Assembly (NCBI RefSeq): GCF_934754935.1
Contig: NZ_CAKVJB010000030.1
Coordinates: 1 to 29,222 of the forward strand
Direction: 5' to 3'
From: an uncultured Holdemanella sp.
Lineage (GTDB): Bacteria > Bacillota_I > Bacilli_A > Erysipelotrichales > Erysipelotrichaceae
DNA: 29,222 bases
The notes under the pieces are model-generated. The model did not search any database. It saw only the letters and a list, made by a program, of their open reading frames with translations, and was not told where the DNA came from. Each line of letters opens with the position of its first letter. Position 1 is the first letter of the stretch. Both the position numbers and the translations under genes were made by a program. Positions 7,931-15,031 of the stretch are shown here, in pieces.

Positions 7931-8491
7931 ATGATTAGTTCAAATGATTTAAAACCAGGTCTTACAATTTTAGTGGATGGTGAAATCTATACAGTTCTAG
8001 AAGCGTCACAAAATAAAACAGCTCGTAGTGCGATGGTAGTTAAGGCAAAAGTTCGTAACATCCGTACGGGAAGTAATGTTGAATTATCTTGGGGTGGTGG
8101 AGAAAAGGTTGAACCAGCTCAAATTGAAAAAAGAGAAATGCAATATTTATACGATACAGAAGATGCCATGGTATTTATGGATAATGAAACATATGATCAA
8201 GTCGAAATTCCTATGGATCGTCTAAAATGGGAAAGAAACTTTATTGTTCCAAATTCAAATGTAAATATTTCTAGTTATGAAGGTGAAATCTTAGGTGTTA
8301 TTTTACCAGACAAGGCAACTTTAAAAATCGTAGAGTGTGAACAAGCCGTTAAGGGAGATACAGCTACTTCTGCAAGTAAAAATGCAGTATTAGAAACTGG
8401 TTTAGAAGTAAAAGTTCCTTTATTTATCAATCAAGATGAGTTGATTGTAGTAAATACAAATGATGGTAAATATTCAGGACGTGCAAAATAG
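7931..8491 (+). CDS. efp: Elongation factor P with an atypical arginine-tipped loop
   Basis: This 186-residue protein has the three EF-P beta-barrels: a KOW-like N-domain (MISSNDLKPGLTILVDGEIY), an OB domain with MQYLYDTEDAMVFMD, and a C-terminal OB domain with KGDTATSAS and TGLEVKVPLFI. EF-P relieves ribosome stalling at polyproline. The loop that reaches the peptidyl-transferase centre normally reads VKPGKG in Bacillota, with the modified lysine at position 32. Here it reads NKTARSAM, with Arg32 and neither proline nor glycine. That resembles the arginine loops of EarP-type EF-P or EfpL/YeiP more than Bacillus EF-P. Length and other domains are normal. The ribosome binding site is AAAGGAG. 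It is transcribed alone, between two terminators. Confidence 0.93.
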   Translation: MISSNDLKPGLTILVDGEIYTVLEASQNKTARSAMVVKAKVRNIRTGSNVELSWGGGEKVEPAQIEKREMQYLYDTEDAMVFMDNETYDQVEIPMDRLKWERNFIVPNSNVNISSYEGEILGVILPDKATLKIVECEQAVKGDTATSASKNAVLETGLEVKVPLFINQDELIVVNTNDGKYSGRAK

Positions 8492-8515
8492 GCGATTGCC
8501 TATTTTTATTTTTTT
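8486..8515 (+). terminator. Intrinsic terminator after efp
   Basis: AAATAGGC (8486-8493) and GCCTATTT (8498-8505) form an 8-bp stem with a GATT loop, followed by a T-rich run. The stem includes the efp stop codon. Confidence 0.85.
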
Positions 8516-8526
8516 GATGAATAGTG

Positions 8527-8532
8527 TATAAT
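8527..8532 (+). promoter_or_regulatory. -10 box upstream of the membrane protein-cmk operon
   Basis: A perfect TATAAT lies 25 bp before the ATG. The matching -35 position falls in the T-run of the efp terminator and is weak. Confidence 0.5.
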
Positions 8533-8557
8533 AGTAGGGAATGTTTAGGAGGTACTT

Positions 8558-9328
8558 ATGACTCAACTTTCAAGAAAACAAAAGTATCAAGAACTTAGAG
8601 ATCGTTTAGATGAAGAAACAACGGCAGCTCAAGCGCAGCCAGTGAAACTACAAAGACTATCACGTGTAGATACTGGTTCACATGCCAATAAACCATTGTA
8701 TCCACATGATACAGTGCGTGTTTCTCCAACGGTAAAAGAAATGCCAACTTCTCCGGTTATGGAAGATCTTCTTGGGGAAGTGAAACAATACAATATTGAT
8801 AATGGAAATCGTATTACAGATGATACGCAGATCAATATTTTGAAGCAATTGGATTCAACAAGTGAAACAAGAAAAAGAAATCAACATGTGATTCCAATGG
8901 AAACAGATGATGAAGATTTAGGTTCAACAATGAAGATTTCAAAACCTAAAACACTAGAGTTTGAAATTCCAACTCGTCAAGAACCGAAAGAAGAAAAAAT
9001 CGTCTTAACAAGCGATGATGTGGAAGATGTCAAAAAACCAGTGGATGACAATTTGGATTTAATGTTCTTATCTGGTGATGACTTTGATAAAACCGAAGAG
9101 CAACAAAAAAGTGAAAAGAAGAAAAAATCAAAGCGTAAAAAAGAAAAGCGTGATGAGCTTGAATCTATGCCTAGTGCTAAAATGCGTATGAAAACTTCAG
9201 ATTTTGAAAAAGCAAGTAAAAAAGGGAAAAAGGGTTCAGAAATCGTATTAAATGTTGTATTAGGTGTATTGATCATTGCCTTAGTTGCGATTATTGGTTA
9301 TTTGGTTTGGACATTTAAAAATATTTAA
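8558..9328 (+). CDS. Single-pass membrane protein of unknown function (C-terminal anchor)
   Basis: This 256-residue protein has a long hydrophilic part and one C-terminal membrane helix (about 232-252, IVLNVVLGVLIIALVAIIGYL) followed by WTFKNI. It starts with a charged helix (SRKQKYQELRDRLDEE). A less charged segment at about 45-105 includes HDTVRVSPTVKEMPTSP and MEDLLGEVKQYNIDNGNRI, and a strongly basic run KKKKSKRKKEKRDE lies near 190. There is no signal peptide, so the bulk should be cytoplasmic with a tail-type anchor. I do not recognise the family. It has a clear AGGAGG site, and its stop codon overlaps the cmk ribosome binding site, so the two genes are coupled. The layout would suit a membrane tether for a cytosolic partner; this is inference. 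Confidence 0.7.
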   Translation: MTQLSRKQKYQELRDRLDEETTAAQAQPVKLQRLSRVDTGSHANKPLYPHDTVRVSPTVKEMPTSPVMEDLLGEVKQYNIDNGNRITDDTQINILKQLDSTSETRKRNQHVIPMETDDEDLGSTMKISKPKTLEFEIPTRQEPKEEKIVLTSDDVEDVKKPVDDNLDLMFLSGDDFDKTEEQQKSEKKKKSKRKKEKRDELESMPSAKMRMKTSDFEKASKKGKKGSEIVLNVVLGVLIIALVAIIGYLVWTFKNI

Positions 9329-9339
9329 TGAGGACTGAA

Positions 9340-9990
9340 ATGAAAAAAATTAATATTGCGATTGATGGCCCTAGTGGGGTCGGAAAAAGTACGATTGCGG
9401 ATATTGTTGCAGAAAAGTTAGGCATGAAACATTTAGATACGGGTGCTATGTATCGTTGTGTGGCCTATAAAACTTTAAAAGACAACATAGATATTCATGA
9501 TGAAAGTGCAATGAGTGATTTAATGGATTCCATTGATATTCATTTTGATGAAGAAAATCATGTATATTTAGATGGGGAAGATGTTTCTAAAGAAATTCGT
9601 ATGAATGATGTTTCGATGCAGGCAAGTAAAACAAGTCAGCTTGCGATCGTTCGTAAAAAATTAGTGAATCTTCAACAAAAAGTGTGTGCAAGTAAAGGCT
9701 TTATTGTAGATGGAAGAGACATTTGTTCTGTCGTTTTACCAGATGCAGAAGTGAAGATCTTTATGAGTGCAACAAGCAAGGCTAGAGCCCAAAGAAGATA
9801 TGATGAATATATTTCGAAGGGTATCGATGCAGATTATGAAACAATCTATCAGGATATTGTCGCAAGAGATTATCAGGATACGCATCGTGAAATTTCGCCT
9901 TTACAAAAAACAGAGGATGCGATTGAAATTGATACTTCAAATCTAAATATAGATGAAGTTGTTTCAAAAGTATTAGAAATAGTCGAATAA
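9340..9990 (+). CDS. cmk: Cytidylate kinase
   Basis: This 216-residue cytosolic kinase phosphorylates CMP and dCMP. It shows the P-loop GPSGVGKS near residue 10, then HLDTGAMYR, VDGRDICSVVLPDAEVKIFM, and the lid-region arginines in KARAQRRYDEY and ARDYQDTHREISPL. I start at the ATG at 9340 (MKKINIAIDG), with TGAGG six bases upstream. An upstream in-frame ATG at 9328 would overlap that site. It follows the membrane protein gene with no gap and lies 20 bp before der, the usual Bacillota arrangement. Confidence 0.96.
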   Translation: MKKINIAIDGPSGVGKSTIADIVAEKLGMKHLDTGAMYRCVAYKTLKDNIDIHDESAMSDLMDSIDIHFDEENHVYLDGEDVSKEIRMNDVSMQASKTSQLAIVRKKLVNLQQKVCASKGFIVDGRDICSVVLPDAEVKIFMSATSKARAQRRYDEYISKGIDADYETIYQDIVARDYQDTHREISPLQKTEDAIEIDTSNLNIDEVVSKVLEIVE

Positions 9991-10010
9991 TGTAGAAAGG
10001 GGACCACAAT

Positions 10011-11318
10011 ATGATTCGAGGTACTGTGGCCATAGTAGGTCGGCCAAACGTTGGAAAATCAACGATATTCAATCGTTTGATTGGACAAAGAAAGAGCATT
10101 GTAGATGATACGCCCGGAGTAACAAGAGATAGAATTTATGGTGAAGTGGAATGGCTGACACAAACTTTTCGCTTGATCGATACGGGTGGTATTCAAATTG
10201 AGGACCAGGCATTTGCCCAGGAAATCAATATGCAAGTAGATATTGCGATTGAAGAAGCGGATGTCATTATCTTCTTAACTTCGGCCAAAGAAGGTGTAAT
10301 GACAGATGATACAGTCATCGCAAGAAAACTACAAAAGTGTAAAAAGCCAGTCATTTTGGCTTGTAATAAAGTGGATAATCCAGAAATGCAGATGAATGTG
10401 TATGAGTTCTATGCCTTAGGTCTAGGAGATCCTGTAGTACTTAGTGGAGCGCATGGGATTGGACTTGGAGATTTATTGGATATTGTCATGGAAAAACTTC
10501 CAGAAAAGAATTTATCTCCATATGAAGGAATCACTTCATTCTGTGTAATTGGTCGTCCAAATGTTGGAAAATCAAGCTTAGTCAATTCCATCTTAAAAGA
10601 AGATCGTGTTATCGTATCCAATGTAGAAGGTACAACGCGTGATGCGATCGATACACCATTTCATGTCGATGATAAAGAATATATGATCATTGATACGGCG
10701 GGTATTCGTAAAAAGGGTAAGATCTATGAGAATATTGAAAAATATTCGATCTTACGTGCTTTAAGTGCGATTGATCGTAGTAATGTTGTATTATTCTTGA
10801 TTGATGGTGAAAAAGGTATTCGTGATCAAGATAAGCATGTGGCTGGTCTTGCGCATGATGCAGGTAAAGGTGTCATCATTGTCTACAATAAGTGGGATAC
10901 GGTTGAAAAAGATGAAAAGACGATGGCTAAGATTGAAAAGGAAATTCGTGCTCAGTTCTTATATTTGAACTATGCACCAATTGCGTTTACTTCAGCATTG
11001 ACTGGAAGTAAAGTGAATCAATTGATTCCATTGATCGACCAGGTGCATGATGCATGTACTTTGCGTATTCCAACAAATATTTTAAATGATGTAATTTTAG
11101 ATGCACAGATGATGAATCCGGCAAAACCACACTTGGGTAAACAATTAAAGATATATTATGCGAGTCAAGTTGCGGTGGAACCTCCAACGATTGTATTATT
11201 TGTGAATGATCCAGAATTGTTACATTTTAGTTATGCTCGTTATATTGAAAATAAATTAAGAGAAGCATTTGGCTTTACGGGAACTCCAATTAAAATTTTG
11301 GCTCGTAAACGCTCATAG
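10011..11318 (+). CDS. der: Ribosome biogenesis GTPase Der (EngA)
   Basis: This 435-residue protein has two tandem GTPase domains and a KH-like C-terminus. Domain 1 has GRPNVGKS, DTPGVTRD, DTGG and NKVD. Domain 2 (from about residue 175) has GRPNVGKS, EGTTRDAID, DTAG and NKWD. Der acts in late 50S subunit assembly. Length is normal. The ribosome binding site is AGAAAGGGGA. It sits in the conserved order cmk-der-gpsA-hup. Confidence 0.98.
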   Translation: MIRGTVAIVGRPNVGKSTIFNRLIGQRKSIVDDTPGVTRDRIYGEVEWLTQTFRLIDTGGIQIEDQAFAQEINMQVDIAIEEADVIIFLTSAKEGVMTDDTVIARKLQKCKKPVILACNKVDNPEMQMNVYEFYALGLGDPVVLSGAHGIGLGDLLDIVMEKLPEKNLSPYEGITSFCVIGRPNVGKSSLVNSILKEDRVIVSNVEGTTRDAIDTPFHVDDKEYMIIDTAGIRKKGKIYENIEKYSILRALSAIDRSNVVLFLIDGEKGIRDQDKHVAGLAHDAGKGVIIVYNKWDTVEKDEKTMAKIEKEIRAQFLYLNYAPIAFTSALTGSKVNQLIPLIDQVHDACTLRIPTNILNDVILDAQMMNPAKPHLGKQLKIYYASQVAVEPPTIVLFVNDPELLHFSYARYIENKLREAFGFTGTPIKILARKRS

Positions 11319-11331
11319 TAAGGAGTTAAAT

Positions 11332-12327
11332 ATGCGTACAGTTGTGATTGGTAGTGGAAGCTGGGGAACAGCTTTAGCTCAAGTCTTACAAGATAATCAT
11401 CAAGAAGTTATGGTTTATGGTGTTGCAGAAAATGAAGTGAATGACATCAATGAAAATCATAAAAACTCAAAATATTTTGGGGATGTAGAATTAAATCCTG
11501 AATTAAAAGCTACAACCGATATTGAATGCGTAAAAGGAGCGGATATTGTATTATTGGCAGTTCCTACAATCGCAATCGATCCTATCTGTCATCAAATCAA
11601 TGATTTGTTAGATAAAAAGACAATCATTATCAATGTTTCAAAGGGATTCCATCCAGAAACAAATGAAAGAATGTCTGAAGTGATTCGTCGTTGTATCGAC
11701 GAAGATAAATTAAGTTCAGTTGTTAGTTTAATTGGTCCAAGTCATGCAGAAGAAGTAGTTATTCGTTTATTGACTACAATTGATGCGGTCAGTTTAAAAA
11801 ATGAGGATGCGGTTGCCGTTCAAAACTTATTCTCAAATCAATATCTACGTATTTATACAGGAAATGATGAGATTGGTTCAGAACTTGGCGTTGCGATCAA
11901 AAACGTAATGGCGATTGCTTCTGGAATCTTATCTGGTTTGGGTTATCAAGATAATACGCGTGCTGCATTAATTACGCGTGGCTTACAAGAAATGATTCGT
12001 TATGGCGTTCATTTTGGTGGCCAACAAAAAACGTTCATGGGACTTACTGGAATTGGTGATTTGATTGTTACTTGTACAAGTGTACATTCTCGTAACTTTG
12101 AGGCTGGATATCAAATTGGTAAAGAAAATTCAGTCGAGAATTTCTTTAAAAACAACACAAAAACGGTTGAAGGCGTTCGTACCGCAAAAATCGTTCATCG
12201 TGTTGCAGAAGAAAATGGTATTGATATGCCAATTTGTGAAGAGGTTTACCAAATTCTATTTAATGGAAAACTTCCAAGTGATTGTGCACAAGATTTAATG
12301 ATTCGTGATTTAAAGAAGGAATTTTAG
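11332..12327 (+). CDS. gpsA: Glycerol-3-phosphate dehydrogenase [NAD(P)+]
   Basis: This 331-residue enzyme makes sn-glycerol 3-phosphate from dihydroxyacetone phosphate for phospholipid synthesis. It shows the Rossmann motif GSGSWGTALA, NVSKGFHPET, IGPSHAEEV, the catalytic lysine in GVAIKNVMAIASG, and TRGLQEMIRYG. The start is the ATG at 11332 with AAGGAG at 11320-11325; longer in-frame readings run back into der. The product also feeds the MdoB/LtaS-like transferase and cardiolipin synthase encoded in this window with precursors. The stop codon is one base from the hup start. Confidence 0.97.
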   Translation: MRTVVIGSGSWGTALAQVLQDNHQEVMVYGVAENEVNDINENHKNSKYFGDVELNPELKATTDIECVKGADIVLLAVPTIAIDPICHQINDLLDKKTIIINVSKGFHPETNERMSEVIRRCIDEDKLSSVVSLIGPSHAEEVVIRLLTTIDAVSLKNEDAVAVQNLFSNQYLRIYTGNDEIGSELGVAIKNVMAIASGILSGLGYQDNTRAALITRGLQEMIRYGVHFGGQQKTFMGLTGIGDLIVTCTSVHSRNFEAGYQIGKENSVENFFKNNTKTVEGVRTAKIVHRVAEENGIDMPICEEVYQILFNGKLPSDCAQDLMIRDLKKEF

Positions 12328-12328
12328 T

Positions 12329-12616
12329 ATGGGAAAGTATGTTAATAAGGAGTCTTTAACACAGACTTTATCAATTCAATTAAATATGTCTAAAAAAGAT
12401 GCTGCATATGCAGTGGATTTGATTTTTAATGAAATGAGCGATGCCTTGGCAAGTGATGGTCATGTTGATATTACTGCATTTGGTAAGTTTGAAATTTTCG
12501 ATCGTAAATCAAGAATGGGTATCAATCCTGTGACAAAAGAAAGAATGATGATTCAGGCGACAAAACTTCCTAAGTTTCGTCCTAGTCAGACTTTAAAAAA
12601 TAAGTGCAACAAATAG
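12329..12616 (+). CDS. hup: HU family DNA-binding protein
   Basis: This is a 95-residue nucleoid protein of the HU/IHF family. It shows the N-terminal helices with LNMSKKDAAYAVDLIF, the turn FGKFEIFDRKSR, and the DNA-intercalating arm GINPVTKERM with its conserved proline, then KFRPSQTLK. The arm starts GINP instead of the usual GRNP. It starts one base after gpsA, with AAGGA inside gpsA, so it is translationally coupled. Bacillus subtilis also places hbs near gpsA. Confidence 0.95.
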   Translation: MGKYVNKESLTQTLSIQLNMSKKDAAYAVDLIFNEMSDALASDGHVDITAFGKFEIFDRKSRMGINPVTKERMMIQATKLPKFRPSQTLKNKCNK

Positions 12617-12640
12617 GTCTTATGACCTATTTTTGTCTTT
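12611..12640 (+). terminator. Intrinsic terminator after hup
   Basis: AAATAGGTC (12611-12619) and GACCTATTT (12624-12632) form a 9-bp stem with a TTAT loop, then TTGTCTTT. It overlaps the hup stop codon and ends the cmk-der-gpsA-hup operon. Confidence 0.85.
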
Positions 12641-12654
12641 AGAAAGGATCGAAC

Positions 12655-14025
12655 ATGAGCTTATTCATTGTAACACTCGCATTTACATTGGCAATCTCAA
12701 GCAAGTGGGCCTATTCTTATTTTGGGCTTTCTAGCTTTGAACAAATTGTATACCACATTAAAGTTCCTTTAGAAGGTACGAATACACAATTTATTTTTGG
12801 ATGGATGAAAAAATGTTTACTTCCAGGATTTATTTTTGGCTTGATCTTTAGTTGGACCCATCAAAACATCGCAATTCTTATTCTTTTACTTTGTTGTATA
12901 TATGGTCTTTGTCAAATTCATTTCTTTTCGTATGTCTTTGATCAGTTTAAGAAAACGGATTTTTATGATACGTATTTTGTAGAAAATGAAGTGATCTCAC
13001 CTGAAAAGAAGATGAATTTTATCCATATTTATCTAGAATCCATGGAAACAACGTATGCCAAAAAAGAAGATGGAGGCAATGCAAAGGAAGATTTACTTCC
13101 TTATCTGAGTAAACTTACAAAAGAATCTATCTCTTTTTCGCAAAATGAACAAATCGGTGGAGCTAGAGTCTTAACCGGAACGGGTTGGACGACCGGTGGT
13201 ATTGTTGCGAGCACTTCGGGTCTTCCTTTGATTTTTAGTTTAAAACATAAATTTTGTAAGGATCAAGTTCCATTTATGCCTGAAGTGAATACACTTGGAG
13301 ATATTCTAGAAAAAGATGGATATAATCGTGTCTTTATGATTGGTTCGGATGCGACATTTGGTGGTAGACGAAGCTATTTTGATCAGCATGGTCATTATGA
13401 TATTCAAGATACAGTTTCTTTAAAAGAAGAGGGAATTCTTGATCAAGATTATCATGAGTTCTGGGGTTTTGAGGATGATAAGTTGTTTGCGTTTGCGAAA
13501 GAGAAGCTTTTAGGTCTATCTCAATCCTCAAAGCCTTTTGACTTTGAAATGTTGACTGTGGATACACATCATCCGTATGGGTATCAATCTAAATCTTGTA
13601 AGAATGTATTTAAAGAATCTTTATCGAATTCAATCTATCATACGGATGAAAATCTAAAGGATTTCATGGAATGGCTAAAGAAACAAGATTTCTATAAAGA
13701 TACCGTTATAGTGATTCAAGGCGATCATACTAGTATGGCGGCTGAATATATTCATGATACATATGCTTCTAACTATGATCGTAGAGTTTGGAATACGTTT
13801 ATTCATTCTCAAGTAAAACCTATAAAAGAAAAGAATCGTGACTTTACGACAATGGATTTTTATCCTACAATATTAGCGGCTTTAGGTTATAAAATCAAAG
13901 GTGATAAGCTAGGGCTTGGTACAAATCTATTTAGTGATCAATCTACACTTACTGAAGAGTTGGACGCAAATCTAGTTGATAAAGAAATCAAAAGAAAATC
14001 AGATTTCTATAGGAGGCTCATGTGA
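12655..14025 (+). CDS. MdoB/LtaS-like membrane phosphoglycerol transferase (alkaline phosphatase superfamily)
   Basis: This 456-residue protein has about three N-terminal membrane helices (residues 2-20, 50-68, 70-92) and an extracytoplasmic sulfatase-type domain from about 118. Visible catalytic elements are IHIYLESMETT (Glu128), the likely nucleophile Thr179 in GTGWTTGG, MIGSDATFGG, DTHHPYG and QGDHTSMA, the metal-binding pattern of LtaS and MdoB. The IYLES-E-T wording is closer to MdoB than to LtaS. Such enzymes move glycerol phosphate from phosphatidylglycerol to lipoteichoic acid or a glycan. Two fewer N-terminal helices than LtaS suggest it is not the main LTA synthase. It lies after the hup terminator, with AGAAAGGATC as ribosome binding site. 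Confidence 0.88.
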   Translation: MSLFIVTLAFTLAISSKWAYSYFGLSSFEQIVYHIKVPLEGTNTQFIFGWMKKCLLPGFIFGLIFSWTHQNIAILILLLCCIYGLCQIHFFSYVFDQFKKTDFYDTYFVENEVISPEKKMNFIHIYLESMETTYAKKEDGGNAKEDLLPYLSKLTKESISFSQNEQIGGARVLTGTGWTTGGIVASTSGLPLIFSLKHKFCKDQVPFMPEVNTLGDILEKDGYNRVFMIGSDATFGGRRSYFDQHGHYDIQDTVSLKEEGILDQDYHEFWGFEDDKLFAFAKEKLLGLSQSSKPFDFEMLTVDTHHPYGYQSKSCKNVFKESLSNSIYHTDENLKDFMEWLKKQDFYKDTVIVIQGDHTSMAAEYIHDTYASNYDRRVWNTFIHSQVKPIKEKNRDFTTMDFYPTILAALGYKIKGDKLGLGTNLFSDQSTLTEELDANLVDKEIKRKSDFYRRLM

Positions 14026-14120
14026 GAAAAAAATTACGCAGTTTCATTATTATATTAGTTGTTGCATTTGTCGTGTTCTCGATGCTTGTAACGACCTTCA
14101 TGCAGATGCTACGATTCTAA
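14022..14120 (+). CDS. 32-residue single-pass membrane protein
   Basis: A GTG start at 14022 overlaps the stop codon of the transferase gene and has AGGAGG at 14011-14016, five bases upstream. The product starts MRKKLRSF, continues with a hydrophobic helix (IIILVVAFVVFSMLVTTF) and ends MQMLRF. The basic N-terminus and single helix resemble the layout of short Bacillota proteins such as DUF4044, but similarity beyond layout cannot be claimed. A terminator overlaps its stop codon. The strong site and overlap argue that it is translated. Confidence 0.65.
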   Translation: MRKKLRSFIIILVVAFVVFSMLVTTFMQMLRF

Positions 14121-14149
14121 CATTCCTTAGTGGAATGTTTTTTCGTTTT
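14119..14149 (+). terminator. Intrinsic terminator after the 32-residue gene
   Basis: AACATTCC (14119-14126) and GGAATGTT (14132-14139) form an 8-bp stem with a 5-nt loop, followed by a T-run and CGTTTT. Confidence 0.85.
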
Positions 14150-14190
14150 AAAGTAAAATAGAGATATATGATGAATCGAGGTTTTTATTT

Positions 14191-14619
14191 ATGACAAAGA
14201 AACAAAAAATCAAATTTATAGCTTTATTATCTACAACAGCTTCTTTAGCGATTGGCTCTTATTTCTTTAAAAAGAAAGTAGAGAAGATGAAAGAGAATGG
14301 AACCTTTAATACAATGGTCTTTAAAAAGCGTTTAAACCAATATTTAAAGGCGGCTAAAAAAGATGAATTGACTTTAGAAATCATTGATGGCTTACTTGCA
14401 GAATTGGATAAAATGAATGATTTTAAAGCAAGTCATGAAGGTTTTGAACTAAATCTAGATACAGATAAGTATATGGAACTACAAGATTATCTAGATGCTT
14501 ATTATTCTCGTTTGGCAAGTTCAAATCATTTTAAACAAGCGGATACAAATGAAGATAATACACAAGTGCGTTTAAGAAAGTGTTTGAATACGCAAAAATA
14601 CATTTTAGAAAATTTCTAA
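14191..14619 (+). CDS. Membrane-anchored protein of unknown function
   Basis: This 142-residue protein starts with a basic stretch and one hydrophobic helix (about 8-26, IKFIALLSTTASLAIGSYFF). A charged, mainly helical body follows, with LTLEIIDGLLAELDKMNDF and YMELQDYLDAYYSRLASS. No family is recognised. GAGGT lies eight bases before the ATG. Its stop codon (14617-14619) touches the 28-bp element that drives yolD, so the two genes are separately controlled. Confidence 0.65.
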   Translation: MTKKQKIKFIALLSTTASLAIGSYFFKKKVEKMKENGTFNTMVFKKRLNQYLKAAKKDELTLEIIDGLLAELDKMNDFKASHEGFELNLDTDKYMELQDYLDAYYSRLASSNHFKQADTNEDNTQVRLRKCLNTQKYILENF

Positions 14620-14646
14620 AGAAAGTCTCAAATCTATCTTGAATTT
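14619..14646 (+). promoter_or_regulatory. 28-bp operator-like element, copy 1 (yolD promoter)
   Basis: The 28 bases starting AAGAAAGTCTCAAATC and ending ATCTTGAATTT are repeated exactly, in inverted orientation, at 16341-16368 in front of the Y-family polymerase gene. The element contains TCAA-N7-TTGA, a short inverted repeat, and its right end forms the -35 box. This position suits a repressor or activator site. The binding protein is unknown; the S24 repressor encoded at 16439 is the obvious candidate. Confidence 0.75.
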
Positions 14647-14666
14647 ATATAATAAATACGTATGAT
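14639..14666 (+). promoter_or_regulatory. yolD promoter
   Basis: TTGAAT (14639-14644), a 16-bp spacer, and TATGAT (14661-14666). The same two hexamers occur at the polymerase promoter. Confidence 0.7.
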
Positions 14667-14689
14667 ATCTTTATAAGGATGTGATACGC

Positions 14690-15016
14690 ATGGATTTAAT
14701 ACAACGAAAAAAAGAAAATCGAGCTCAGATCTTTCAGAGCTTTGATTCTTTAAAAGGCTTTAAAGAAATGATTCAAGAATGTGAAGTAGAAATTGTAAGC
14801 CCAAGAATTTTATCGCAGGATGATTATGAAATCTTAAATGAAAGAGTGCATGAAATTCAAAAGGGAAAACTTGTCACAATTGAATATTATGATCGTATCA
14901 ATTATAAAAGAATCACAGGCGTGGTTTCTAAAATCAACTTGGATACGCAAATACTTCAAATCGTAAAGACAAAGATCAATCTGAAACAAATTAGCTACAT
15001 AGAATTAGAGGAGTGA
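14690..15016 (+). CDS. YolD-like protein
   Basis: This 108-residue protein ends in the YolD-like domain (PF08863): ILSQDDYEILNERVHEIQKG, VTIEYYDRINYKRITGVVSKI and a short closing strand LKQISYIEL. In Bacillus, yolD-type genes pair with uvrX/yqjW-type Y-family polymerases, and some are plasmid- or prophage-borne DNA-damage genes. Here the partner polymerase is the convergent neighbour rather than downstream in the same operon. I start at the ATG at 14690 because AAGGATGTGAT, a near-perfect extended Shine-Dalgarno sequence, covers the in-frame GTG at 14681. Exact function is unknown; co-function with the polymerase is inferred. Confidence 0.82.
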   Translation: MDLIQRKKENRAQIFQSFDSLKGFKEMIQECEVEIVSPRILSQDDYEILNERVHEIQKGKLVTIEYYDRINYKRITGVVSKINLDTQILQIVKTKINLKQISYIELEE

Positions 15017-15031
15017 ATAAACTCCTCTAAT
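15004..15031. terminator. Perfect hairpin shared by the convergent yolD and polymerase genes
   Basis: ATTAGAGGAGT (15004-15014) and ACTCCTCTAAT (15021-15031) form an 11-bp perfect stem with a 6-nt loop that includes both stop codons. There is no clear T-run on either side, so it may be an RNA 3' stabiliser or a weak terminator. Confidence 0.55.

Noticed and set aside
12065..12298. A 77-codon frame inside gpsA
   Set aside because: It is in another frame of the conserved gpsA reading frame and has no ribosome binding site.
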